Assembly (NCBI GenBank): GCA_022828085.1
Contig: JAJEIY010000073.1
Span: 1-64,000 of the forward strand
Reading direction: 5' to 3'
Source of the DNA: Acidobacteriota bacterium
GTDB lineage: Bacteria; Acidobacteriota; Vicinamibacteria; Marinacidobacterales; Marinacidobacteraceae
DNA: 64,000 nt
A program made the position numbers and the translations under genes. Positions within the stretch are counted from its first letter, which is position 1. Each line of letters opens with the position of its first letter. Of the stretch, positions 16,821 to 26,346 are shown one piece after another. Under the pieces are notes generated by a model, which made no database searches, was not told the origin of the DNA, and saw only the letters and a program-made list of their open reading frames with translations.

Positions 16821-17696
16821 GTGACCGGTCGCCGACACGTTCTCGCTGGTTGGCTTCCCGTGGCGGCTTTGGCCGGGTCCCTGGCGGTCGCCGGGTGCGA
16901 CGGCGGTTCCGACGCGCCCACAGCCCCGCTCCCCCCGCCCACTCCCCCTCCGCCCCCGCCATCCGGCCTCCAGTTGCCGGACGATCCGGCGGCGGTGATC
17001 CTCGAGGTCTGGCTCCACCTCGGCCCTCCCCTGGGCATCGAGTTCACCCTCGGCCGGCCCCCGCTCTACTGGCTCACCGCCGGTGGAGACCTGTACGTGG
17101 AGGGGCCGACGCCGGAGATCTGGCCCTACCGCCTGCTCCCGAACCTGCTGGCCACCACGCTGGACGAAGCGGTTTTCGCGGCGGCGCTCGAGGACCTCGC
17201 CGCCTCGACGCTGCCCGAGGTGGACGACCTGACGATCCTCGAGCCCACGGGGATGCTCGCGGATGCGCCCTTGACCGAGTTCCGCTTCAACGACACCGCC
17301 GGGAACGCCCACGCCATCTGGGTGGAAGGGCTTTTCGCCGGCGCGCACCGCGATCCCCGCGTGGCCAGCCTGAAGGCGCTGGCGGACAGGTTCGAGACCG
17401 CCGCGGCGACGGCGGGCGCCTACCGGGGCGACCGCGTGCAGGTGATCGTGGGCTTCGACGTCCCGCCGCCCGACCCCGAGGACCGAAACGACCTCCTCTG
17501 GCCTCTCCCGGAACCGCCCGCGCGCACTGCGGACGGGGCCTTCCCGTGCCATGTCTTCGAGGGCGCGACGGCCTCCCGACTGCTGGAACTCTTCGGGAAC
17601 GCGAACCATGCGACCCGCTGGGTCTGGGAGGACGAGCGGATCTTCCTCTTCGCCCGCGAACTCTTCCCGGGCGAGGACGGCTGCCGGGGGTGGTAG
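16821..17696 (+). CDS. Hypothetical lipoprotein
   Basis: A 291-aa protein starting at GTG 16821, with a signal peptide ending in the lipobox VAGC (about 23-26), a Pro-rich linker (PLPPPTPPPPPP) and a globular part of unknown family. Motifs such as FTLGRPPLYWLTAGGDLY and FPCHVFEGATASRLLELFGNANHATRW are distinctive but I do not recognise them. Two or three Cys in the C-terminal third could form disulphides. Divergent from phoD. Confidence 0.68.
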   Translation: MTGRRHVLAGWLPVAALAGSLAVAGCDGGSDAPTAPLPPPTPPPPPPSGLQLPDDPAAVILEVWLHLGPPLGIEFTLGRPPLYWLTAGGDLYVEGPTPEIWPYRLLPNLLATTLDEAVFAAALEDLAASTLPEVDDLTILEPTGMLADAPLTEFRFNDTAGNAHAIWVEGLFAGAHRDPRVASLKALADRFETAAATAGAYRGDRVQVIVGFDVPPPDPEDRNDLLWPLPEPPARTADGAFPCHVFEGATASRLLELFGNANHATRWVWEDERIFLFARELFPGEDGCRGW

Positions 17697-17847
17697 CGCC
17701 GGGGCGCCCTGTGGGGCCGCCGCGCTTGGGTTCCGGCGGGGACCGTCGGTAGCAGCCCGCGGCGCTCCATCCCCGGTCTGGTTGTCCCGCCGCTGGCGCG
17801 GTTCCCGGAAGGGGTGCAGGAGCGATTCGCCCCCGCGTCCGCGTCCG

Positions 17848-18804
17848 TCAGAAGCGGTACCTGACGGAGAGCGTCGCCCCCACGGACGACAGATCGAGCG
17901 GTGGGGCCGACACCGGAAAAGCCCGGCCGGAAAAGGGGCCGCCTTCGACGGGGTTTCGCGAGGAGATCCAGGTTTCCCCGTGGTCCTCGTACGCGCCGTC
18001 CCCGCGCACCTGCCCGAAGTGACTCCAGCGGGTCCGCGCCTCGATCGAGAACCGGTTTCCGAGTGCGATGTCCAGGCCGGCCAGGAGCTGCATTCCCGGC
18101 ACCGTATCCGAGACGCGAAACGCCGGGGCGCCGAAACCGCCGGCCGGTGGGAATTCGCGCCTCCCGCGCCCGCTCCTCCCGGGAGTGTCGCTGGATCCAG
18201 GCAGCCACGCGCCGCTTACCGCCGCGTATTCCGCCTCGGCGGTGGCCCAACCGCCGCCGGCCCCGATCCAGGGCGTGAACCGCGAACCGTTGTGGAAGTC
18301 GTAGTAGAAGTTGACGAAGAGTTGGCCGGTTTCCAGTTCGGCCTGTTCTTCGCCAAAGGCCCACGCGCCGGGGAACTTCGGGAAGCCGCGGCCGCGGAAA
18401 TCTCCGATCTCCGTACCGTGGTCGTCGTAGGCGTCGTCCTCGGCCCCTCGTGCGAGGAACTCGATCTCGAGACGTAGTGGCCCACGCGAAAACCCCACCG
18501 CGGCGCCGACGGACCCGAGTCCGTCGAGGCCGAGCCGCTCGTCGTTGAAGAGATAGGAGCCTCCTCCGCCGACGCTCACGTAGAAGCCGCGGAGCAGGGA
18601 GGGGGTCGCAGGCTCGCAGCCGTCCGCCGGTCCGGTGGAGCAGGCGGCGGGGTCCGCGCCGTCCGCCGGGCTCCCCGGATCGCGTGGTGGCTGCGCCGCC
18701 GCCACGCTCGCGCCGCCGAGAAGCGCCGCGGCGAGCGTCAGCGTCAGCATCGCGGGCGGCGCCGGCTCGCGGGCCGCCGGGGACAGGTTTCGTGGGTTCT
18801 TCAT
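17848..18804 (-). CDS. Outer-membrane beta-barrel protein
   Basis: A 318-aa exported protein: signal peptide after a charged start (MKNPRNLSPAAREP, hydrophobic to about residue 40), then alternating strands such as FYVSVGGGGSYLFNDERLG, FVNFYYDFHNGSRFTPWIGAGGGWA and LDIALGNRFSIEARTRWSHFG, ending SVRYRF. The terminal aromatic residue is the classical BAM insertion signal. Length suggests an 8-12 strand barrel of the OmpA/OmpW type. I chose ATG 18804 because a signal peptide follows it. Confidence 0.75.
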   Translation of the reverse strand: MKNPRNLSPAAREPAPPAMLTLTLAAALLGGASVAAAQPPRDPGSPADGADPAACSTGPADGCEPATPSLLRGFYVSVGGGGSYLFNDERLGLDGLGSVGAAVGFSRGPLRLEIEFLARGAEDDAYDDHGTEIGDFRGRGFPKFPGAWAFGEEQAELETGQLFVNFYYDFHNGSRFTPWIGAGGGWATAEAEYAAVSGAWLPGSSDTPGRSGRGRREFPPAGGFGAPAFRVSDTVPGMQLLAGLDIALGNRFSIEARTRWSHFGQVRGDGAYEDHGETWISSRNPVEGGPFSGRAFPVSAPPLDLSSVGATLSVRYRF

Positions 18805-19074
18805 TGCGTTCTCCCGGGAGAGTCCCGGCCGGTCAGGGCCGCGGCCTGCGGAGGTCGCAAGAGACACGGCCGATTCGGTGTCGTGGACCGGGAGCGCAAT
18901 CAGCGTACCGGGAGCAGCCCGCACGGCGCGTCCCCGTCGAACGCGGCCGACGACTTCGCGGTCGGGGCGGCCGCGGAACCTGCCACGGTGGGTTCGAAGG
19001 GCTGGTCCGAGGCCCCCACCGGGAAGACTGGCGGCGCTCCCTTCCTCTGGCGGCGGAGCGTTTTCGGCGTCGCG

Positions 19075-21525
19075 CTACCGGCGGAGCATCTCCTGGGTCG
19101 TCTCCATCCGCGGCGCGGCCTGCTTCACGTGCCGCTCCAGCCACTGGTGCTGCTCCCAGAGGGTGTGCATCACCGACTCACGGGCCACGTAGCCGTGGCT
19201 CTCGTGGGGCAGCATCACGAGGCGGGCGATCGCTCCGTGGCCCTTCAGCGCGTGGTAGAAGCGGCGGCTCTGCACCGGGAAGGTGCCCGAGTTGTTGTCC
19301 ACGATGCCGTGGATGAGCAGGATCGGCTCGTTGACCTGGTCGGCGTGCATGAACGGGGACATCCGGAAGTAGATCTCCGGCGCCTCCCAGAAGGTCCGCG
19401 GCTCGCTCTGGAACCCGAAGGGGGTGAGGCTGCGGTTGAAAGCGCCGCTCCGGGCGATCCCCGCCCGGAAGATGTCCGAGTGCGCCAGCAGGTTCGCCGT
19501 CATGAACGCGCCGTAGGAGTGCCCGGCGATCGCCGTCCGCTCCGGGTCGGCGACTCCGCGCCGGACCGCCTCGTCCACCGCTGCCCGGGCGCTCGCGACG
19601 AGCTGCTCGACGTAGCTGTCGTTCGGCTCCCTGTCGCCCTCGCCGATGATCGGGATGGTGGCGTTCTCCATGACCGCGTATCCCTGGGTCAGCCAGTAGA
19701 GCGCCGAGCCCCAACTGACGAAGCTGAAGCGCTGCGGTGAATCCCGGACCTGCGCGGCGGCCGCGGCGCTCTTGTATTCGCGGGGGTAGGCCCACACGAT
19801 CAGCGGCAGGCGTCCGTCGCGGGCCCGGTCGTAACCCGGCGGGGTGTGGAGCAGCGCGTTCAGCTCGACGCCGTCGTTCCGCTGGTAGCGAATGAGTTCG
19901 CGGCCCGCGCCCTGAAGACCGGGATAGGGGTGGGCGATATCGGTGATGGCGCTCGCCTCGCCGCCGCTCCCGAGGTCGCGGACGTAGTAGTTGGGGGGCG
20001 TCGTCCGGGTCTCCTTCCGGGTGAGGAGCAGCCCAGCCTCCGGATCGAGGAGCGCCAGCGGCGTCTCGTAGGAGCCGGCGTCCGACTGGAAGAGGCGGCG
20101 GGTCTCGCCGGTCTCGAGGTTCCACTCGTCCACGAAGGGCCGGTTGCCCTCCGGCGACGCGCCCTCCGCGGTCAGGTACGCCTTCGAGCCGTCCGCCGAG
20201 GTGAGCAGCACCCGCGCTCCCCGCTCGTTCCGGGTGGTCAGCGGCATTCCCGGCGCGGCGTAGCGGTCCTCGTAGGATGTGTCGAAGGCCAGTGTGGGTT
20301 CGCCGTCTCCGGCGGTCGGAATGCTCCAGATCTGCTCGGCGCGGGTGATCCACCAGCGGGTGATCGCGACCCCGCGGCCGCCGCCGAAGGTCGCTCCCAT
20401 CATGCGCAGCGGTACCTGGAGCAGCACCTCGGGATCGCCCTCGAAGGGGGCGGAGAGCTGCACCAGTACGTCGCGCACCGAGGCCTCGGCGTGCGGGTCG
20501 CCGCCGTCGCGGGCCTCGGTCCAAACCAGGCTGGCGTCGTGGTCGCCCCGCCAGCCCACGGACCGGGGTCCGGTGGGCGCCGAGTCACGGCCGATCGGGA
20601 TCTCCTCGTGGAGGGGCAGGTCGGCGACCTCGCGGACGACCGCGCCGCTGCGGTCCCGGATCTCGATCCGGTGCGGGAACCGCGAATACGGCACCAGCCA
20701 GGAGAACGGCTCGTGGACCGTGCTGACGAGCAGGTAGTTCGCGTCCGGCGACGGCGCGAAGCGGTCGATGATCCCCGGGCCGGCGATCTCGGTGGTTCCG
20801 CCGGAGAGATCCACGATGACCGCGCGGGCGGCGCCGTAGTAGCTGAAGAGTGCGTTGTCGTGCGGGCTGGTCAGCAGGTCCTGGTAGGTCCGCGCCGGCG
20901 CCACCCGCCCGGTGGTCTCCTGGATCACCGGCGTCTCGGGAACCGCCGGGGCCTCCGGCGGCATGCCGCGGTCCGCGTCCACGATCCGCACCGCAAGATG
21001 GGCGCTGTCGCTGAGCCAGTGGAACGGGGTGTTCCGGAAGATCGCGTTCACCCCGGAGGTGACGCGGGTCGCCGCGCCGCTGCCGGCATCCACCGTCCAC
21101 AGTTCCACGCCGTCGTCCCCCGTATGGGTGAACGCGAAGCGGGAGCCGTCCGGCGCCCAGCTCAGGTGGTCGCCGCGGAGGGGATCCGGGAGGCCGGTGA
21201 TCGCCGTTTCGGCGCCGCCGTCGAGCGCCTCGAGGGTGAGGCGCCGGAACATCCGGCGGCGGCTCATGGCGTTGGCGGCCGGGTCGATCCGGAGGCCGGC
21301 GATCCGCAGTTCGGTCCGGGACAGCTCGGCGAGCGGGATGAGGCTCTCGCGGTGCGTCAGGACGACGTGGGCCTTGTCGGGGGACACCGAGATCCCGGGC
21401 GTCGGGGGGGCCTCCGCGATCCGCACGATGTTGTCGGGCGGCATCTGGTAGCCGTCCTGCGCGGCGGCGAAGGCGGCCAGGGCGACGGCCGGAACGATCA
21501 ACAGACGAAACAACGGAAGCCGCAT
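19075..21525 (-). CDS. S9 family serine peptidase (prolyl-oligopeptidase type)
   Basis: An 816-aa exported peptidase: signal peptide (LFRLLIVPAVALAAFAAAQ), a beta-propeller of about 500 residues with Asp/Gly-rich turns (SWAPDGSRFAFTHTGDDG), then an alpha/beta-hydrolase domain. The catalytic triad is visible: Ser670 in GHSYGA, Asp743 in GIVDNNSG and His777 in LPHESHGY. ATG 21525 is preceded by GGAGG at good spacing. It would cut short peptides in the periplasm for nutrition, like other S9 enzymes with propeller gates. The overall arrangement resembles the glutamyl/acylaminoacyl-type S9 branch. Confidence 0.9.
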   Translation of the reverse strand: MRLPLFRLLIVPAVALAAFAAAQDGYQMPPDNIVRIAEAPPTPGISVSPDKAHVVLTHRESLIPLAELSRTELRIAGLRIDPAANAMSRRRMFRRLTLEALDGGAETAITGLPDPLRGDHLSWAPDGSRFAFTHTGDDGVELWTVDAGSGAATRVTSGVNAIFRNTPFHWLSDSAHLAVRIVDADRGMPPEAPAVPETPVIQETTGRVAPARTYQDLLTSPHDNALFSYYGAARAVIVDLSGGTTEIAGPGIIDRFAPSPDANYLLVSTVHEPFSWLVPYSRFPHRIEIRDRSGAVVREVADLPLHEEIPIGRDSAPTGPRSVGWRGDHDASLVWTEARDGGDPHAEASVRDVLVQLSAPFEGDPEVLLQVPLRMMGATFGGGRGVAITRWWITRAEQIWSIPTAGDGEPTLAFDTSYEDRYAAPGMPLTTRNERGARVLLTSADGSKAYLTAEGASPEGNRPFVDEWNLETGETRRLFQSDAGSYETPLALLDPEAGLLLTRKETRTTPPNYYVRDLGSGGEASAITDIAHPYPGLQGAGRELIRYQRNDGVELNALLHTPPGYDRARDGRLPLIVWAYPREYKSAAAAAQVRDSPQRFSFVSWGSALYWLTQGYAVMENATIPIIGEGDREPNDSYVEQLVASARAAVDEAVRRGVADPERTAIAGHSYGAFMTANLLAHSDIFRAGIARSGAFNRSLTPFGFQSEPRTFWEAPEIYFRMSPFMHADQVNEPILLIHGIVDNNSGTFPVQSRRFYHALKGHGAIARLVMLPHESHGYVARESVMHTLWEQHQWLERHVKQAAPRMETTQEMLRR

Positions 21526-21594
21526 GACGGTCCCTCCTCCCCGGTCGGGGGAACCCCGCATCTTACGCGAGGCGGGGGCGCTCGGACGTCCGCG

Positions 21595-22038
21595 CTAGTG
21601 CAGCGCCGTTTCCAGGCCGTCGATTCTGGACTGGAGGTCTTCGACCTCGTCCTCAAGGTCGTCGATTCTGGATCTCAGGTCTTCGACGTCGCCCTCGAAT
21701 CCGTCGAATCGGGCTTGCAGGGTTGCCCCTTTCGACTTCGGTCCTTCGGCTTCGGGTTGCCGGTCCTGCCGTGATTCCCCCGGTGCGGCGGCGTCGGGAT
21801 CGGCACAGTCCAGCAGCAGGTTGAACAGGACCCGATCACCCACCGGTCCCATTGCGTCCCCGATCTTCAGGAAGTGCTCCTTCACTTTCTCGACGAGGAG
21901 CCGCTGACTCTCGACGCCGGTGATGTGGAGGTCGCCGTCCTCACACCGCGCTTCCCACCCATCCTCGCCCTGGTCCGAAACGCTCACTTCGAACGTGAAG
22001 ACCAGTTTTTTCGCGTCCTTGCCGCCTTCTTCGGGCAT
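21595..22038 (-). CDS. Small acidic protein with C-terminal coiled coil
   Basis: A 147-aa soluble protein. Residues 8-75 look globular (LVFTFEVSVSDQGEDGWEAR); residues 105-145 are a strong heptad coiled coil (VEDLRSRIDDLEDEVEDLQ). The coiled-coil part is internally repetitive, three near copies of the heptad LRSRIDDLEDEV. The N-terminus MPEEGGKDAKKL has no signal. Family not recognised. It lies 16 nt downstream of the CPBP protease gene, so co-transcription is likely. Confidence 0.62.
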   Translation of the reverse strand: MPEEGGKDAKKLVFTFEVSVSDQGEDGWEARCEDGDLHITGVESQRLLVEKVKEHFLKIGDAMGPVGDRVLFNLLLDCADPDAAAPGESRQDRQPEAEGPKSKGATLQARFDGFEGDVEDLRSRIDDLEDEVEDLQSRIDGLETALH

Positions 22039-22054
22039 CCGCCGCGCCTCCGCG

Positions 22055-22948
22055 TCAGGTGATCGACCGCCGCCAGAACGGGGGGACGAACCGCCCCTGC
22101 CGCCGGGCCTGCATCAGGAAGAGCGCGCTCAGGGCGAGGCAGACCAGGAGCGCGAACACCGAACCCTCCACGCCGAGGTCCCCGCCGGACACCAGGGCGG
22201 GCCCGGTCAGTTCCGCCTGCAACAGGCTGTCCACGGGCACGCCGGAGACGTGGGGTCCGAAGACCCCCGCCTGCATGAAGTTCCAGCCGAAATGGATCCC
22301 GATGGCGAACCAGAGCCGCCGCGTCACCACGTAGGCGGCGCCGAGCAACAGCCCCGCCTCGATCCCGATGACCGCGGCCCCGTAGAGCGTCGCGTTCGGG
22401 TTGCTCAGGTGCGCGGCGCCGAAGAAGGCAATCGAGATCCCGAACGCGAACCAGGTGCCGAGCGCCTCCTCCACGACCCGGAAGAGCACCCCGCGGAACA
22501 GGATCTCCTCGAGATAGCTGGACGTCGCGGCCACGCCGAACGCGGTCAGCAGGACGGGCCACTCGCCCACGCCTTCGACCCGGTAGAAGCCGAGCGCGAA
22601 CACCACCGCCACGGTGATCGTCAGGCAGCCGGCTCCGAACACCGCTCCCGCGGCCGTCTCGCGGTGGGCGCCCCGCCGGGAGAGTTCGGCCGGGGCCCGA
22701 TCCTCGAGGAGGCGGGTCATGATGCGGTACGCGAAGTGGACCGCGAGGATCAGCAGCACCACGCGGGCAGCGGTTGCCGGCCACCAGTCTCCAAGAAGGC
22801 CGGCGAGCCCGCGGGTGGCCCGGTTCACGAGCAGCATCGTTCCGGTGATGCTCGCCCCGTAGAGCACGATGCGGACCGGCCAGAAGTGGGCGATCCGTCC
22901 CACGAATCCGGACCGCGGCCTGGTGCGAGACGTGGTGTTTTCGTGCAC
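22055..22948 (-). CDS. CPBP family intramembrane metalloprotease (CAAX-type)
   Basis: A 297-aa integral membrane protein with about eight hydrophobic helices. The family catalytic motifs are all present: EEILFRGVLFR (EExxxR) at about 146-156, FFGAAHLSNP (the FxxxH motif) and HFGWNFMQ (HxxxN) near residue 220. It is a Rce1/CPBP glutamate-type intramembrane protease; in bacteria such proteins process or confer immunity against peptides, or act in envelope maintenance. Start is GTG 22948. Downstream coiled-coil gene may be its partner, an inference from 16-nt spacing. Confidence 0.88.
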   Translation of the reverse strand: MHENTTSRTRPRSGFVGRIAHFWPVRIVLYGASITGTMLLVNRATRGLAGLLGDWWPATAARVVLLILAVHFAYRIMTRLLEDRAPAELSRRGAHRETAAGAVFGAGCLTITVAVVFALGFYRVEGVGEWPVLLTAFGVAATSSYLEEILFRGVLFRVVEEALGTWFAFGISIAFFGAAHLSNPNATLYGAAVIGIEAGLLLGAAYVVTRRLWFAIGIHFGWNFMQAGVFGPHVSGVPVDSLLQAELTGPALVSGGDLGVEGSVFALLVCLALSALFLMQARRQGRFVPPFWRRSIT

Positions 22949-23139
22949 TATGCAATGTTGGCCGTTGGACGGGGCCCCCGAGCCCGCGCCCGGCCCGTCG
23001 TGATCGCCGGCGCCCCGGTCACTCTCGCGACCGATACTGCGAGCGTGAGAACCGCGGTCCGCAGCGTGTGTTTCACGTTGAACTCCCCCTTGTAGCGCTA
23101 CCTATGTTCCTACAGGCACCCCGATGCCCTGTGGCGCGC

Positions 23140-23187
23140 CGGCTTGGAACGCCGGCTTCCAGCCGGCACAGCCCGCCGCAGGCGGGC
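23140..23187. repeat. REP-like two-hairpin element
   Basis: CGGCTTGGAAC, hairpin GCCGGCT-TCC-AGCCGGC (23151-23167), then the perfect variable hairpin GCCCGCC-GCA-GGCGGGC (23171-23187). The rest of 22949-23279 shows no gene. Confidence 0.7.
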
Positions 23188-23279
23188 GGCGGGAAGGACT
23201 CCAATGCCCCGGATGGAGCCGGTACGATCGGCTTGCTCCGCGACGCACCGTCCGTCTCGCGGAGCGAGGGAGGCCGGTT

Positions 23280-24245
23280 GTGTTTCGTGATTCGCTGAAG
23301 ATTTCGCTTTGCGTGGCGGGCCTGTTCGCCTGCGGCGCCCCGGAACCGGCGCCCGCGCCGGAACCCGAACCGGAGATCGAGGTTCCGGTCCGCACCGCGG
23401 ACCCCTTCAAGCGCGGCCTCACCGAGGCCGACTTTCCCCGCACCCAGGAGCTCGCGCCCGGCGTGTATTCCTACGAACAACTCCGCGCCGCCGGCGAGGA
23501 ACTCTTCACCACGGTGAGCATGTTCGTGGTCACCGATGAGGGCGTGCTGGTCGCCGACGGGCAGGGCAACTTCGAGGAGACCGCCCGGATGGTCGAGGAG
23601 ATCGGCAAGGTCACCGACCAGCCGATCACCCACGTCGTCGTCTGCTCCGACCACGGCGACCACACCGCGGGGAACGGCGCCTTCCCGGAGGGCGTCGAGT
23701 ACATCGTCCACGAGAACTCGGTGGCGGCCATGGAGCGGATGCACGAGCGGATCCCCGAGATCCCGATGCCGGAAACGGTGATCTCCGACCGGATGGACCT
23801 GACGCTCGGCGGCCGGGCCATCGAGATCCTGTTCCTCGGCCGCGCCCATACCGGCGGCGACCTGGTGGTCCACCTGCCGGAGGAAGGCGTGCTCTTCCTC
23901 ACCGAGGCCTACCTCCACCGGGTGTACCCGGCGATGCGGTCGGCGTTCCCGACCGAGTGGGTCGCGATGCTCCGGCGGGCCCAGGAAATGAACGCCCGGG
24001 TGAACATCCCCGGACACGGCTTCGTGGACAACCCGGAGGTGCTCGCGGAGGAGCTCCAGATAGCGATCGAGGCGCTCGAGACGGTGATCGCGGAGTCCAC
24101 GCGCCTCCACGAGCTGGGGCTCAGCCCCGACGACGCCGACGCCGAAGCGGACTTCGGCGACCTCGAGACCTGGTCGCTCCGGGAGAGCCAGCGGGGGATG
24201 GCGCTCCGCCGCGTGTACATGGAGCTCAACGGCGAGCTCCCGTAA
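23280..24245 (+). CDS. Metallo-beta-lactamase-fold lipoprotein with altered metal site
   Basis: A 321-aa protein starting at GTG 23280, 7 nt after GAGGGAGG. A short signal ends at LFAC, a probable lipobox, then a Pro/Glu linker and an MBL domain. The family HxHxDH motif reads SDHGDH here, so the first zinc-1 His is Ser; the later His of GRAHTGGD and the last His of IPGHGF are kept, while the bridging Asp (usually in GD) appears as Glu in FLTEAYL. It resembles quinoprotein-relay MBL proteins. Activity with such a site is uncertain. Confidence 0.78.
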   Translation: MFRDSLKISLCVAGLFACGAPEPAPAPEPEPEIEVPVRTADPFKRGLTEADFPRTQELAPGVYSYEQLRAAGEELFTTVSMFVVTDEGVLVADGQGNFEETARMVEEIGKVTDQPITHVVVCSDHGDHTAGNGAFPEGVEYIVHENSVAAMERMHERIPEIPMPETVISDRMDLTLGGRAIEILFLGRAHTGGDLVVHLPEEGVLFLTEAYLHRVYPAMRSAFPTEWVAMLRRAQEMNARVNIPGHGFVDNPEVLAEELQIAIEALETVIAESTRLHELGLSPDDADAEADFGDLETWSLRESQRGMALRRVYMELNGELP

Positions 24246-24262
24246 GGAGGCCTCCCCCCAAG

Positions 24263-24283
24263 GCACAGCTCGGACTGTGCTGT
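24263..24283 (+). terminator. Possible weak terminator after the MBL gene
   Basis: GCACAG-CTCGGA-CTGTGC forms a 6-bp stem (24263-24280) followed by TGTTAAAG. The T run is poor, so this is tentative. The rest of 24246-24499 marks the change to AT-richer DNA and shows no gene. Confidence 0.35.
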
Positions 24284-24499
24284 TAAAGCGCTAACGGTCG
24301 CTGCGTCGGGACGCTATCCCTAACACAGCGACACGTTTTCTTGATAGTGCCAAGCCCAATCGGATGGGCCAAGTGTTACGCTGGCTCTCCGTCGCAGAGG
24401 TAATCCGTTGCATTCGCTTCAAATCACGACTGCTCGGTTTGCGTCAGCGCCCCGTTGCGGCGACCCGAGTCACGAAGATCGCCACCGCATGATTCAAGA

Positions 24500-25870
24500 A
24501 TGCACCCACTGAGCGTGGCTTGGTACCGGTTGCCGTCCTTGTGGACCTCCACAGGACTGCAGCGTATCTTGATTGTTGCACTTGTCGTCTTGGTCATCAC
24601 ATTCCTCGCGGTGCTTGTATCGGATGATGCTGCAGACGTTGTTCGGAGTCGGTTGGACGTAGATAGCAAGAACCAAGCCTTGACGTTTATTGCCGTCGGA
24701 ATGGGAGGCATTCTCGTCGCTCTACAGGCGTTGATGTCATACAAGAGGGCCAAGGCTCTAGAGGACACTTCGAGAGCACAAGTAAAGGCGAATGAACATA
24801 CAGAGACAGGACAGAGACAGGAACGTCTCCGCAGCGCGATCGATCATCTGGGGCATACTTCTGAGTCGGTCCGGCTAGGCGGCGCATACGAACTGCTAGA
24901 TCTCGCGCGTGACACCGCATACCTGCGTGAGCCCGTGTTCGAGATACTCTGCGCGCACATACGAAGAACAACTAGTACAAAGAAGTATCGAGAGAAGCAC
25001 CGCACGAAACCATCAGAGGAGGTTCAGAGTCTGCTTACTCTCCTGTTCGTTCGAGAGCATGGCCTGTTTTCCAAGCTTCGAGCGGATCTCCAGGACACGT
25101 GGCTTCGCGGTGCGCGGCTCAAGGGTGCACGACTATCACGCTGCGACCTAACGGGTGCGGTCTTGGAGTCTGCCGATCTCACAGAGGCGTCACTGAAGGG
25201 TGCGCTCTTGATCTCCACTAATCTGAGCCACGCCGTACTCGACGAGACACGTTTGCGGCGAGCGTGGTTTCTTGGCGCGAATCTTCGGTCCGCATACCTG
25301 TTCTTTGCAAGAGCGCAACGCGCTGACTTCTCGGATGTAACCGCACCTGGGGCCGACTTCACGGGAGCAGATATGCAAGAAGCCAACTTTTCTGATTCTG
25401 ATCTGCGTTTGTCCAACTTTTCCCTCACTGGGCTTCAGCTTGCTGTATTCGTCAATTCGAAGTTGCAGGGAGCCGACTTTAGTGAGGCAGAGATGCAAGG
25501 GACCGACTTCGAACGGGCTCAGATGCAGGGCGTCAATTTGTTTCGGGCAGGAATGCAAGGTGCCAATTTCGAACAGACGATGATGCACGGTGGCCACAGC
25601 GAAGACTCGAACCAAGAGGGTGAAGATAGGGTCCGTGGTTACGTCGGAAGGGAAACTGATTATCCTTGTAGCGTCTTCGGTGGGCATCTGGAGAGCGAAG
25701 ACGTCGAGAGTCTGGTGAACCGCGTATCGCAGCGGCGACGCGGAGAACTAAGGACGGTGCTCTTGAGCCATGTAGGGAAGGCGCGCGAAAGTGAAGCCCC
25801 TGACGGTGTCGAGACCGGGATGTACACGCTGGACCAGGCCGAGGAGTGGATTCGTGATTCGAACACGTAA
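24500..25870 (+). CDS. Membrane-anchored pentapeptide-repeat protein
   Basis: A 456-aa protein. Two membrane helices lie near residues 17-40 and 58-78, then a basic helical linker (DTSRAQVKANEHTETGQRQE) and a helical domain, then a pentapeptide-repeat right-handed beta-helix from about 180 to 365 (ADLTEASLKGALL, ADFSEAEMQGTDF). The C-terminal 90 residues are charged. The layout matches cytoplasmic-facing pentapeptide proteins of accessory islands. DNA is markedly AT-richer than its neighbours, indicating acquisition. Its stop overlaps the next start (TAATG). Confidence 0.82.
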   Translation: MHPLSVAWYRLPSLWTSTGLQRILIVALVVLVITFLAVLVSDDAADVVRSRLDVDSKNQALTFIAVGMGGILVALQALMSYKRAKALEDTSRAQVKANEHTETGQRQERLRSAIDHLGHTSESVRLGGAYELLDLARDTAYLREPVFEILCAHIRRTTSTKKYREKHRTKPSEEVQSLLTLLFVREHGLFSKLRADLQDTWLRGARLKGARLSRCDLTGAVLESADLTEASLKGALLISTNLSHAVLDETRLRRAWFLGANLRSAYLFFARAQRADFSDVTAPGADFTGADMQEANFSDSDLRLSNFSLTGLQLAVFVNSKLQGADFSEAEMQGTDFERAQMQGVNLFRAGMQGANFEQTMMHGGHSEDSNQEGEDRVRGYVGRETDYPCSVFGGHLESEDVESLVNRVSQRRRGELRTVLLSHVGKARESEAPDGVETGMYTLDQAEEWIRDSNT

Positions 25871-26328
25871 TGCACCAATGTAGAGGGCGATCCTGGTATC
25901 CGGTTCGCTTCATGTCGCTTGAGGGTTCGCGACGTGGTCGTGATGTGGGCCGAAGGGAGATACTCGTGAGACTACGGTGTGGATTCCCACAGAGTGCATG
26001 GAACGCTGCAAAGGAAGAAGAACGAACAGCCATGATCGAAGTGGCCCGGCGTGGGTGTACGGTTTCCTACTCGGACCTCGTGCAGCGGATTGGGGCTTGT
26101 CAGTTCGAACCTCAGGATCCGCGCTTCCACCACCTGCTTGGCGAGACATCTACTGCGGAGGACGCGACGAGCCGCGGAATGCTCTCCGTCTTGGTCGTTC
26201 ACAAGGATGGGGACAAGAGACCCGGACCCGGGTTCTTCAAGCTTGCGCGAGAACTCGGCCGAGACACGTCGGACAAGGACGCGTTCTGGATCGAGGAACT
26301 GAGGAAGGTCTATTCCGTCTGGTCGTGA
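25870..26328 (+). CDS. Unknown small protein coupled to the pentapeptide-repeat gene
   Basis: A protein of up to 152 aa; the ATG at 25870 overlaps the upstream TAA, though a later in-frame ATG (25912, MSLEGSRRGRD) is possible. The C-terminal 100 residues are conserved-looking: VARRGCTVSYSDLVQRI, then MLSVLVVHKDGDKRPGPGFF and LARELGRDTSDKDAFWIEEL. No membrane segment or known motif. Family not recognised. One-nucleotide overlap implies coupled translation, so it probably works with the pentapeptide protein. Confidence 0.6.
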   Translation: MHQCRGRSWYPVRFMSLEGSRRGRDVGRREILVRLRCGFPQSAWNAAKEEERTAMIEVARRGCTVSYSDLVQRIGACQFEPQDPRFHHLLGETSTAEDATSRGMLSVLVVHKDGDKRPGPGFFKLARELGRDTSDKDAFWIEELRKVYSVWS

Positions 26329-26346
26329 ACCGGCCACCGAAAGGTG

